DNA of 64,000 nt from an uncultured Bacillota bacterium (GTDB lineage: Bacteria; Bacillota; Dehalobacteriia; UBA7702), in NCBI GenBank assembly GCA_934702375.1, contig CAKUYE010000011.1:1-64000 (forward strand), written 5' to 3'. Positions 16,428 to 24,361 of the stretch are shown here, in pieces. Under the pieces are notes generated by a model. The model made no database searches, was not told the DNA's origin, and was given only the letters and a program-made list of their open reading frames with translations. Each line of letters begins with the position of its first letter. The stretch's first letter is position 1. A program made the translations under genes and the position numbers.

Positions 16428-16580
16428 GGGGAATCGAAACCCCGGGGCTTTGGGCACTTTGACCCCAAAGTGCCGCGTCCCAAGGCGGCATAGCGAGAAG
16501 CCTTTGCCGGGTAAAAAGCAAGCAGACCGGCAAATGGAAAAGCAACACTTACCCTCGAAAGTACCGCCTCTAAAAAGGCT
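16428..16580. repeat. Dispersed repeat, GGGGAATCGAAACCCCGGGG type, copy 1
   Basis: About 150 nt that reappear with scattered substitutions at 46976-47129. Contains nested palindromes (GGCACTTTG/CAAAGTGCC). The region 15877-16618 has no supportable gene; it is made of these repeats. Confidence 0.75.
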
Positions 16581-16618
16581 TCGCCTCAAAGGGGAAGGCA
16601 TGTGTAGCGGGTACTTTT

Positions 16619-17992
16619 TTAGCTTTTCAGCAGCTCTTCGATTTGTTGGTTCATTTTATTGTAGGAGCTCCAGTGGTTGCCGGCTTGTTTTATGGTTTTT
16701 GTTGTGATGTTTTTCAGCTTTTTCATGATGGTGGTGGTGTTATAGCCGGAGCGCGATTCGATCCATTCATCGGTGATGGATTTTATTTCGTGGGCTGCCA
16801 GGTTGCGTACGGTGCTTTCCACATCGCGAAGAATTTTAAAATCCTTTACAATAGCCTCATCCTTTGACAGCAGCTGAATCCAAACGACAGCCTGTTTGGA
16901 AGAAAAATCGCTGTCACGGTAGCCTGATCCTGCGAACTCTTGGTCAAGCTCCTGTAGCAGATTTTTTCCCGCATTGGTTTCGCTAAGCTTTGACCTGCTC
17001 ATGTAAAATATCGTATTTTTTATTTTGTGGGTTTTCCCTGTTCCATCTGTGATTTTCAGATGCAATGACCTTGACTCACAGTAATCGTTCAAGTTAATGT
17101 TGTATACTCTTTTCAAATACAACTCGCACAGGTCGAGGAATACCGGGGTAATGCCTCGCACAAAGTCGGCATATTCCTTGCGCTCGGCTTTGATTTGAAG
17201 CCAGAGCATATATTCAAATATACTTTGCTCATCACTGCTTTTGATGGGGATCACATCAAATTCGGTATTCCTTTCCAGCTGCGTTACTTTCGATTGATCC
17301 AGCTGCATACGGCTTACGGCAATTTCCAGCAGCCGCAGGACATCCGGAGAGATATTTCGGATCTCCTTTGCTACGGTCAGGGCGGCATGGTAGTCGTACA
17401 CTTCCAGGTGCTTTTTCAGGATCTCCTTGTGGATCTCTCTCTGCAGATTCAGGGTGGAGGAAATCTCGGTGCGGTTGGGTGCCTCGGCTTCGTTATCTGA
17501 ATTTAATATCCATTCGTCGTCTACACAGTAATCCTTTAGGCTTTCCACCTTGGGATTACTTTTTTTTATGGGAGTGCTGACCTGAATGGGGATGTATTTC
17601 CCCTGGGAAAGGGCGGCCAGGGTTTGGAGGGCGCTTTTCATTGCCGGTGTGCCCGAGGATACATTAAGAAGAATCTCGTCCTCGGGATATTTCTTTTCGA
17701 GAGCATATAGGTGCTTCCCGAAAATCTCGTAAAAATTATCGAATCGCTGCACTTCAAACAGTTGCGCATCGGTTTCTTCCGTGATTTCCATGTGGTGCCC
17801 AATCTCTTCTTCAAGCATTTCCAGGCTACAAACATAGCGGTTGTCCTTTTCCCGATAGGCGGCCATTTCTGCCGTGTAAAAGAGGTGCACCGCCTTGGGG
17901 CGGTAGTGGCGGCAAATGTGGAGCAAACCGCCGTCACGGTTCTGAGAGATCGGGTCGGTGGTACCCACCGGAGAAAACAAAATATATGCCAT
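16619..17992 (-). CDS. csm6: Csm6 CARF-HEPN ribonuclease
   Basis: A 457-residue protein. The N-terminus, LFSPVGTTDPISQNRDGG, and LNVSSGTPAM are the CARF ligand-binding motifs of Csm6; the C-terminal HEPN domain has RNLAAH (R-x4-H), the RNase active site. Csm6 is activated by cyclic oligoadenylate made by Csm1/Cas10 and cleaves RNA non-specifically during phage attack. AAAGGA lies before the ATG, and the last CRISPR repeat ends 16 bp upstream on the same strand, so csm6 may be transcribed with the array rather than with the csm operon. Confidence 0.93.
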   Translation of the reverse strand: MAYILFSPVGTTDPISQNRDGGLLHICRHYRPKAVHLFYTAEMAAYREKDNRYVCSLEMLEEEIGHHMEITEETDAQLFEVQRFDNFYEIFGKHLYALEKKYPEDEILLNVSSGTPAMKSALQTLAALSQGKYIPIQVSTPIKKSNPKVESLKDYCVDDEWILNSDNEAEAPNRTEISSTLNLQREIHKEILKKHLEVYDYHAALTVAKEIRNISPDVLRLLEIAVSRMQLDQSKVTQLERNTEFDVIPIKSSDEQSIFEYMLWLQIKAERKEYADFVRGITPVFLDLCELYLKRVYNINLNDYCESRSLHLKITDGTGKTHKIKNTIFYMSRSKLSETNAGKNLLQELDQEFAGSGYRDSDFSSKQAVVWIQLLSKDEAIVKDFKILRDVESTVRNLAAHEIKSITDEWIESRSGYNTTTIMKKLKNITTKTIKQAGNHWSSYNKMNQQIEELLKS

Positions 17993-18008
17993 AACAATTC
18001 CTTTCTAA

Positions 18009-18587
18009 ATTACAAGCCTTGTTTTAATGGATCGTTCTTTCGAACTCATCCCCTCAATCCGAAAATCCGGCGGGTACATCGCACAGGTTTCAATCCTTGT
18101 TTTAGTGGATCGTTCTTTCGAACAGAAGCCCTTGCGGAACAGCTTAAATTGATGCGGACACGTTTCAATCCTTGTTTTAGTGGATATTTCTTTCGAACTT
18201 GCAACACATATTGATAATGGACAAGATTTCTTTTCTATAGAGTTTCAATCCTTGTTTTATTGGATAGTTCTTTCGAACCGGGGAAATTAAAAAGCATTCC
18301 GCTTATACTTCGGAAGTTTCAATCCTTGTTTTATTGGATAGTTCTTTCGAACCGACAAAAATGTCACCCATAATAATACATATAATACTACACGTTTCAA
18401 TCCTTGTTTTATTGGATAGTTCTTTCGAACTTATGGAAAAATACGTTAAAAGAATGAACGAAAAAGAAAGGTTTCAATCCTTGTTTTATTGGATAGTTCT
18501 TTCGAACACATGATAGGGATATCCGACACCTATGACGATTGGGTCTGTAAGTTTCAATCCTTGTTTTATTGGATAGTTCTTTCGAAC
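18009..18587 (-). CRISPR. CRISPR array, 8 repeats of 37 nt, 7 spacers
   Basis: Repeats start at 18009, 18087, 18162, 18242, 18316, 18394, 18471 and 18551; spacers are 37-43 nt. Read on the minus strand the repeat starts GTTCGAAAGAAC (a GAAA-loop hairpin) and ends ATTGAAAC, the usual 8-nt crRNA 5' handle. The five repeats at the high-coordinate end are identical. The two next ones differ at 2-4 positions. The one at 18009 is strongly degenerate, including the handle. The leader therefore lies above 18587 and transcription runs toward csm6. One spacer (18431-18470) looks protein-coding, consistent with a phage source. Confidence 0.97.
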
Positions 18588-18761
18588 GCATTAGTTCTTA
18601 AAATACCTGTATACGGCGTTTTTTTGTTTTTTTGACTTTATAGTCACTTTAAGGAAATTTTTTAGAATATACGTGTAAATCCGCCTCCTCTTTTGTCATA
18701 ACATCGGGGCATTTCCCCAGTATAATCGGGGTGTGATCCCGAGTTTCCTCGGGATCTTCCC
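18588..18761 (-). promoter_or_regulatory. CRISPR leader
   Basis: AT-rich, gene-free stretch between the homogeneous end of the array and the small ORF, with long A/T runs (18619-18632). A hairpin GATCCCGAG/CTCGGGATC lies at 18737-18756, next to TATACT on the minus strand (complement 18719-18724), which could be the array promoter's -10. The -35 is poor. Confidence 0.55.
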
Positions 18762-18974
18762 TTAAATTACGATCACATTGTATTCTCTCAGCGCCAGTTT
18801 TTTATCAAAACCGCAGCCAAAGGTGATGCTGTTGCGGATCCCGTGATCCGTTGCCGGTACTATGATTAAGGAATCGGTTTGGGTATCCATGATTCCTTCG
18901 GCTTTTTCAAAAAACAGCATTCCTTTATAATAACCGAGTTTCTCCATTTCCTTATAAAATTCGGGAACAAGCAA
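18762..18974 (-). CDS. Small ORF at csm5 position, unrecognised
   Basis: A 70-codon frame beginning with TTG at 18974 after GAAGGA and ending NVIVI. The ATG that overlaps the csm4 stop (AAAATGA, 19033-19031) opens a different frame reading MKLAICEYGAKVSTK, closing after about 26 codons. Joined by a frameshift near 18990, the two would give a protein of about 90 residues. The start EYGAKVS is faintly like a Cas1 N-terminus, and DSLIIVP in the second part faintly like Cas2; both resemblances are weak. Best reading: a degraded or very small gene of unknown function at the end of the cas operon, where csm5 would be expected. Confidence 0.4.
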   Translation of the reverse strand: MLVPEFYKEMEKLGYYKGMLFFEKAEGIMDTQTDSLIIVPATDHGIRNSITFGCGFDKKLALREYNVIVI

Positions 18975-19028
18975 CGCTTTTCCTTCTTTTGGTGCTGACT
19001 TTTGCGCCGTATTCGCAGATGGCCAGCT

Positions 19029-19970
19029 TCATTTTTTCAGGATCATCGGCAGGGCGATGCCGCAGCCGTTCATCATGATTTTATCGTACAGCGGCGAGAT
19101 GTGGTCGATACAGCGGCCGTAAAAGGGGCGAATCGGTTGGCTGCCGCGGAAAAATACGCTGCCGGCTTCCACCAATAGCATGGGCTTTTTAAAGGGGGTA
19201 TCCGTAGCGGAAAACTCTCGGTCCACCTTGGGAAATTTGGAAAAGACCCGGTAGCGTCCGTTGGCAGGGTCCTCCTTTGCCGGCAGAAAATCGGAAATGA
19301 TCATGAAGCCGTTGGCTTCCCGGGGCAGCTTCAAATTTGCTTCTTCCAGTTCCAACAGGCGAAAGGCCCCTTTCCCTGTGGATTTTTTGCCGCCGATGCC
19401 CAAAAGAAGCATATTTTCCAGCACCCTGCGAAAGCTTTTGAGGGAAATGTTTTCGCCAAGATAGCAGTAGATATCAACGTCCTCGCAATCGGCATAAAAT
19501 ACATCTCTGGTATAGAGGCTGCCGGAGCCATCGCTGTTTCCTACGGTGCCGGTGCCCCGGTCTACCATGTTATGAATTTCCAAAGCCGGGGTGATGCCGT
19601 CCTCCCGGAGGTCTGCGGCAAAGCCGGCAGTATTGCCGCCGGCAATGGTCTCAAACCGTTCCGTCGGGATGTACCGGGCATTTTTCAGCTTTTTCCCCCG
19701 GCGGTAGGCTATTTGCCGATCTTTACGAGGGGCATCCTCGGGCAAAATAAGTTTTTCATCGTAGATTCCCTGGGGCAGGGGCAGTGTTCCCCGGGGGAAA
19801 GCATTGGAAAAAATGACCTGGGGTTCCAGCATCATCCATTCCAAAAGCTCCTCCAAAAGCTCCTCTCCGTAAAGGTAGCGGTAGCTCCAGGCAAAGGCTC
19901 CGAAAAGGGTATCGCTGCGCAAAGGTGAGGTAAATGCTCCCAGAGAACGAATGGTTGCCTTGTAAAGCAT
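19029..19970 (-). CDS. csm4: Csm4 RAMP protein
   Basis: A 313-residue RAMP (Cas5-like) subunit. The start MLYKATIRSLGAF, the SDTLFGAFAWSYRY helix and the glycine-rich LLGIGGKKSTGKGAF near residue 200 are typical of Csm4, which caps the base of the Csm complex and contacts the crRNA 5' handle and Csm1. I prefer the ATG at 19970 (AAGGTG before it) to a GTG at 19979 that overlaps the csm3 stop. The expected next gene, csm5, is absent. Confidence 0.9.
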   Translation of the reverse strand: MLYKATIRSLGAFTSPLRSDTLFGAFAWSYRYLYGEELLEELLEWMMLEPQVIFSNAFPRGTLPLPQGIYDEKLILPEDAPRKDRQIAYRRGKKLKNARYIPTERFETIAGGNTAGFAADLREDGITPALEIHNMVDRGTGTVGNSDGSGSLYTRDVFYADCEDVDIYCYLGENISLKSFRRVLENMLLLGIGGKKSTGKGAFRLLELEEANLKLPREANGFMIISDFLPAKEDPANGRYRVFSKFPKVDREFSATDTPFKKPMLLVEAGSVFFRGSQPIRPFYGRCIDHISPLYDKIMMNGCGIALPMILKK

Positions 19971-19975
19971 ATCGA

Positions 19976-20647
19976 TCACACCTTTTCAATGGTTTTTATA
20001 TCGGGTTCACCGTAATCAAAGGCTACCTTGCCGTAGCCTCTGGAGCCGCTGCCGCCAAGATAGGAGGCTTCCACCAGACGTAAGGCTTCCTCTACGTAGT
20101 TGCACAATTTTTGAACATCGTCATTCTCAAAAACCTGCAGGATGATCTCAAAATCAAATTCCGCACCGGCAGGCACACGCTCCATAAAGCGGGGGGATTC
20201 CGCAGTACCGCTGTCGCGCTTAATCAGATTCTCTGCCTTTACTTCCAGATAGCTGCCGCTTTCCAGAGGGAGTTCTTCAATTTGTTTTCTGGTTTTTTCG
20301 GAAAGATTGGCATCACGCACAATGATTCGGGTCGGTGCGGATTTGGCATTGGAGTTCATATGAGCACCAAAAATTTTACAAATCGGGCAGGTTGTTTTTC
20401 CGCAGCCGCAGGGTTTGCTGAATTCCTGCTCATCGTATTTGGTGCGCATTCCGTATTTTCTTTCCAGTTGAGAGCGCATTTTCCCTTTTAAACTGGAACC
20501 GGGAATATAAGGTTCTCCGGTCAGGGGATTTTTGATTACTTCACTGTCGGCACCGCCGATATTCATTTCATTGTTCATGCCTTTGATGGCTAAACCGGTG
20601 AGGCATTTGATAGTTCCCTGGAATGTAACGATATGGGTCAGTTTCAT
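19976..20647 (-). CDS. csm3: Csm3 RAMP backbone subunit
   Basis: A 223-residue RAMP protein. Visible are IGGADSEVIKNP, holding the likely catalytic Asp for target RNA cleavage every 6 nt, PYIPGSSLKGKMRS, a CGCGKTTCPICKIFG zinc knuckle, and GGSGSRGYGKV, the glycine-rich RAMP loop. It forms the multicopy backbone of the type III-A complex. GGAGAG precedes the ATG. It lies 14 bp after csm2 and overlaps the csm4 start region. Confidence 0.95.
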   Translation of the reverse strand: MKLTHIVTFQGTIKCLTGLAIKGMNNEMNIGGADSEVIKNPLTGEPYIPGSSLKGKMRSQLERKYGMRTKYDEQEFSKPCGCGKTTCPICKIFGAHMNSNAKSAPTRIIVRDANLSEKTRKQIEELPLESGSYLEVKAENLIKRDSGTAESPRFMERVPAGAEFDFEIILQVFENDDVQKLCNYVEEALRLVEASYLGGSGSRGYGKVAFDYGEPDIKTIEKV

Positions 20648-20661
20648 AGTAGTACTCTCCT

Positions 20662-21150
20662 TTATTTTTCTTTGGGCAGGTTGGCAATGATCGCTTCAAA
20701 GTGTTTGGCAAAGGCCATAAAATCTTTTTCATCATGAATATTGTTTACGTTTTTCTCGATAAATTTTTTGAAATAGACTGTGACTTTATTTCTGTTCAAA
20801 GCGTATTCCGCAAAGGGGATCAATCGGCCGATTTCACTTTCCAGCTCCTGAAAGGTTGTGTTTGTCTGACGCAGGCGGTCTTTGATCCGCACGGTGTATT
20901 CATAATAACGCCGCAATTGAGAGCTTTTGTTTCTATTATTATCTTTTAGTTCACGGACAATTTCTTTGGGATATGTTATGATATACTCCGGATACAGAAT
21001 CTTTTTATTGCTGTCCTTGTAATATCCCTTTGCCAGATATCCGTCGGGCAGTTCGGCATTTCTGTTGTTACTGCCTCCCGAATATCTCTGATTGTTACTG
21101 CGGTTATTATAGCCGCGTTGGTTGTACTGCTGGTCTCTGTAACTAGTCAT
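20662..21150 (-). CDS. csm2: Csm2 small subunit
   Basis: A 162-residue protein, helical in its C-terminal 115 residues (SQLRRYYEYTVRIKDRLRQT is a characteristic Csm2 segment), with an unusual N-terminal ~35 residues rich in Gln, Asn, Gly and Arg. Csm2 lines the filament and contacts target RNA. The start overlaps the csm1 stop by 8 bp. The low-complexity tail is longer than in well-known Csm2 proteins and may be disordered or RNA-binding. Confidence 0.9.
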   Translation of the reverse strand: MTSYRDQQYNQRGYNNRSNNQRYSGGSNNRNAELPDGYLAKGYYKDSNKKILYPEYIITYPKEIVRELKDNNRNKSSQLRRYYEYTVRIKDRLRQTNTTFQELESEIGRLIPFAEYALNRNKVTVYFKKFIEKNVNNIHDEKDFMAFAKHFEAIIANLPKEK

Positions 21151-23575
21151 TTCGGTCCTCCTTTGTTAGATCCATACTGTATTTCACGGCGGTTTTTGCC
21201 AGATAGAGGTCTTTCATTACGCCGTCCTTTTTATAGTTGGCACATTCCGCTGCATTTTTTGCCAATTCGCAAACATAGTCCCAAAAAGCCTTGGTGTTTT
21301 CCTTGGTTTTCCACGCAGCTTTGTAATTTCGTTTTCGATCGTAGGTGAGCATAGGTTCAAACATCAGCTTCATGATATCCTTATCTTTGAGAAAATCCCG
21401 ATAGGCATTGCTGTATTTGGCAATTCTTCGCAGGATATTGACGCCGGTTTCCTCCATTGCCGGGCAGAATCGCGTCGTGGTAATATCTTGCACGTAGTTA
21501 AGGTCTTCCCAACGCAGGATATCGCCGAGGAAATAAACGGCATTGCGCCCTTTGTCATCCGGATACAGATTGGGATTTCCGATATTTTTGACGGCTTTCA
21601 GCTTTTGTTCGCTTTCCTCTGCCATCAGGGCAATATGGGTCTTGGCAGGGAAGATGCATATGGCGGCGGACATCGTTACATGAGGATTGTATGCCGTTGC
21701 TTTTTTGAAATCTTCTTGTATATTAAATGCTAATTCTGGCAATTCACTCCAAGGGGTGATCAAAAAGAGGTCATCACCGCCGGAAAATACACAGTAGGCA
21801 GCTGAGGATTTTTTATCCAGCAATGCATTGACATAGCCGCTGAAGAACATTTCCAGCATATGCGACATGGTGCTGACTCTGGAAATGGTGCCGTAGTGGC
21901 GGTCCCCCTTTCGCAGACCATCGGCAAAGAGGAAGCCCAGCATATCTACGTCGGCTTTGAGCACCCCCAGAGCCTTGCGCCCTTTGGAGCGTTCGGCAAT
22001 GTCGTTAAAGGAAAGGATTTCCTCCCCGTCTTTGGCTCGGTTGTTGGCAAGATATTTGATCTGCATCGGATAGCAGAAGTCCTTCGGAGATACGTACTCC
22101 TTATTCAACTGCTGCATGAGGTAGATATTTTTCGGGTCTCCCGGCTCTGAGGTCAGCTCCAGATAATGGTTGCCAAAAAGCTTCCATGCCGGAGCGCCGG
22201 TATCCGGCTTTCCGTAGCGGTAGCAAATATATTTTTCCTTGACCAGCATTTCCCCAAGGCGGAAGTGGTCTCGGCATTCGGTGCATTCCTCTTTTTCCGG
22301 ATCGTCCTTTTTCTCCACCACCCGTTCCCGGCAGGTTTTGCACAGGGTCTTGTTGCTGAGGTCGTCATAGAGGAAAAAGGCGTCCTCCTGCCAGGTGCCG
22401 TTGGCGCAGAGCACCGTGGAGAAGGGGTGATTTTTCTTTTCCGAAAGGTCGGCGGAAAGCTCTTTGACCACTTCGCTGTATTTTACAAAATCATCGTTGC
22501 TCATTTCCCGGTAGGCAATGCAGATTTTGATGTCGCCGTGAAAGCGTTCAAAAAGCTCTTTTTCGATGTTTGCCGTCAGGCTGTGGATCTTTCCCGTTGC
22601 CCCGGGGTAGTTCGGCAGCAGCAGGCAAAACTTCCCGCCGGTGAGCATCAGAATATTTTCCCGGCTCAGTTTAAAATCATCAATGAAAAATTGGGCAATG
22701 GCGCCGATCATGGCATCCACATAAAAGGAGCGCGCTCGCAGCCGCTTGGCAACACCGGAAGCATTGGTTGTGGCAGCGGCAAAAATATATTTTTGAATGC
22801 CGGAGAAGGTTCCTTCCAATAACAGGAACTTGTTTTCGCCTTTTCCGTAGATATCCTTTTTGCTTTTTTTATCGGCGGCTTCGTGGTATTGATACAGAAC
22901 CGAGGCAATGGCCGCCGTGGTTTTCATGTGGTCATACAGCGAAACATCGGAAACCTTATCGAAAGAAGAGGAGGGGATGCACCAGAGAAGCTGCTTCAGG
23001 ATCGTATCTAAAATCACAAGGAAGCTCTGAAAATCCGCCGGGGGATTTTCTTCCAGTTTTTGGATTTGAAATTCAAAGCTCTTGATTTGTGTTTGGCAAT
23101 CCACATCGTTGTTTTTCCCCATTTTTTCCGGGAAAATATTGTTTACCGCAAGGGGCTTTACCGGATAGGCGTATTCCACTGCGGAATCGTCCTCGCAAAA
23201 TAATCGGCCAAATACGGAATTTAACGGTCGGGTGCGATAGTTGGTGTAGCCCTCGCTTTTTTCATCCCGTTCGCAGGAGGATAAAATATCGGCCAGAGAG
23301 ATCATTTGGGCATAGGGGCGGATTTCCTCCGGTGCTTCGCCGGCAAGGAGGTCCTTTTCAAAGGCTTGTCCGTTATCGTGATGACGGCGCACAAGCTCTT
23401 CCAGTACGGCAACATCTACATAACGCCCAAAAAGAGCCGCATATTTCCGTACAAAGCGTCCGGATATTTCCGGGTGCTTGCCGCGGTTATCCAAATCCGT
23501 TACTTTTGCCTTTTGATAAAATTTGCCGATGTCATGGAGCAGCGAAGCTAAGATCACTTCCTTATAATAGCTCAT
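21143..23575 (-). CDS. csm1: Csm1/Cas10 with HD and GGDD domains
   Basis: An 810-residue Cas10. The N-terminal HD nuclease keeps LLHDIGKF, a CKTCRERV...CTECRDHF zinc motif lies mid-protein, and the second Palm domain has FSGGDDLFLI, the cyclase site. Both activities therefore look intact: single-strand DNA cleavage and cyclic oligoadenylate synthesis that would feed Csm6. The start ATG at 23575 follows GGAGA and overlaps the cas6 3' end by 14 bp, indicating translational coupling. Confidence 0.96.
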   Translation of the reverse strand: MSYYKEVILASLLHDIGKFYQKAKVTDLDNRGKHPEISGRFVRKYAALFGRYVDVAVLEELVRRHHDNGQAFEKDLLAGEAPEEIRPYAQMISLADILSSCERDEKSEGYTNYRTRPLNSVFGRLFCEDDSAVEYAYPVKPLAVNNIFPEKMGKNNDVDCQTQIKSFEFQIQKLEENPPADFQSFLVILDTILKQLLWCIPSSSFDKVSDVSLYDHMKTTAAIASVLYQYHEAADKKSKKDIYGKGENKFLLLEGTFSGIQKYIFAAATTNASGVAKRLRARSFYVDAMIGAIAQFFIDDFKLSRENILMLTGGKFCLLLPNYPGATGKIHSLTANIEKELFERFHGDIKICIAYREMSNDDFVKYSEVVKELSADLSEKKNHPFSTVLCANGTWQEDAFFLYDDLSNKTLCKTCRERVVEKKDDPEKEECTECRDHFRLGEMLVKEKYICYRYGKPDTGAPAWKLFGNHYLELTSEPGDPKNIYLMQQLNKEYVSPKDFCYPMQIKYLANNRAKDGEEILSFNDIAERSKGRKALGVLKADVDMLGFLFADGLRKGDRHYGTISRVSTMSHMLEMFFSGYVNALLDKKSSAAYCVFSGGDDLFLITPWSELPELAFNIQEDFKKATAYNPHVTMSAAICIFPAKTHIALMAEESEQKLKAVKNIGNPNLYPDDKGRNAVYFLGDILRWEDLNYVQDITTTRFCPAMEETGVNILRRIAKYSNAYRDFLKDKDIMKLMFEPMLTYDRKRNYKAAWKTKENTKAFWDYVCELAKNAAECANYKKDGVMKDLYLAKTAVKYSMDLTKEDRND

Positions 23576-24251
23576 TTTCACAGTCTCCTTTCTGTTCTTT
23601 GATATGCTTTACGGTGCCGAACCCTCGGGAAACGCTTTTCCCCAGTCCCAGCAGGTCCGGAATGGTGTAGTTGACCCAAAATCCGCCGATGAATCCGCGC
23701 ATTCGCTCGTTTTTAAAGTTTACGGCAATTTCTTTCAGCTCTGTTTTGGCTTCCAGCCGACCTTTGACCTCGATGCCCAAACTTTTGGTGAGAGAGAGGA
23801 TATTGCCGATGAGAATTTTATCCAGAAGAGCGGTTTTTTCCTCGGGTGTACTTTCCTGATATCGCCGGTAGTTTTCCTGATTCAGGCAAAGCCAGGGGGT
23901 GGCAAAACGGTAGCCGCGCATTTCTTTGCAATCGCCGATCCAAACGGAATCCAGGCGGATTGATAGGGAATCGGTGGGATAGGCTGTATCCCCGATGGTG
24001 AGGGGGGCGTCCTCCATGAGCTGGGGATAGACCGAGGAGATCCCCTCTTCAAAGGCTACCACGTGGGGGGTGTGGTGCAGCACCTTGTATTGCACCAAAG
24101 GATAGCGGTAGCGGAATTTTTCCGCATCGTGTTGGTGCAGCAATATGTCGTTGATATCCTTTGCGGCAAAGAATCCCCGCAGCTTGGCACCGTCCCGTTG
24201 TTCTAACCGTATTTCGGGATAACTTGCAATCATACGTTTTATTTTAAACAT
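23562..24251 (-). CDS. cas6: Cas6-like crRNA-processing endonuclease
   Basis: A 229-residue RAMP protein, first gene of the cas operon. The N-terminal part (GAKLRGFFAA) and the C-terminal DLLGLGKSVSRGFGTV glycine-rich loop match Cas6-like proteins that cut CRISPR transcripts within repeats. A candidate catalytic His could be one of those around residues 40-65, but I cannot assign it. AAGGTG precedes the two adjacent ATGs; the second (24251) is better spaced. No clear promoter is seen; A/T-rich DNA follows up to a terminator at 24327-24361. Confidence 0.8.
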   Translation of the reverse strand: MFKIKRMIASYPEIRLEQRDGAKLRGFFAAKDINDILLHQHDAEKFRYRYPLVQYKVLHHTPHVVAFEEGISSVYPQLMEDAPLTIGDTAYPTDSLSIRLDSVWIGDCKEMRGYRFATPWLCLNQENYRRYQESTPEEKTALLDKILIGNILSLTKSLGIEVKGRLEAKTELKEIAVNFKNERMRGFIGGFWVNYTIPDLLGLGKSVSRGFGTVKHIKEQKGDCENELL

Positions 24252-24326
24252 CATATCACCTTAGAATATTGTAGTATTATGATTTCGACATGAAATCTTA
24301 TATTCCTATACTATTCGCAAATAAAT

Positions 24327-24361
24327 AATCCGCACGGTGGGTTCCGTGCGGATTGGTTTTT
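24327..24361. terminator. Terminator between LTA-synthase-like and cas operon
   Basis: Perfect 11-bp stem AATCCGCACGG/CCGTGCGGATT with a 6-nt loop; T-rich on both sides. It closes the minus-strand sulfatase gene and insulates the cas operon. Confidence 0.8.

Noticed and set aside
18409..18591. Short frame inside the CRISPR array
   Set aside because: Its peptide is periodic because it reads through repeats; not a gene.
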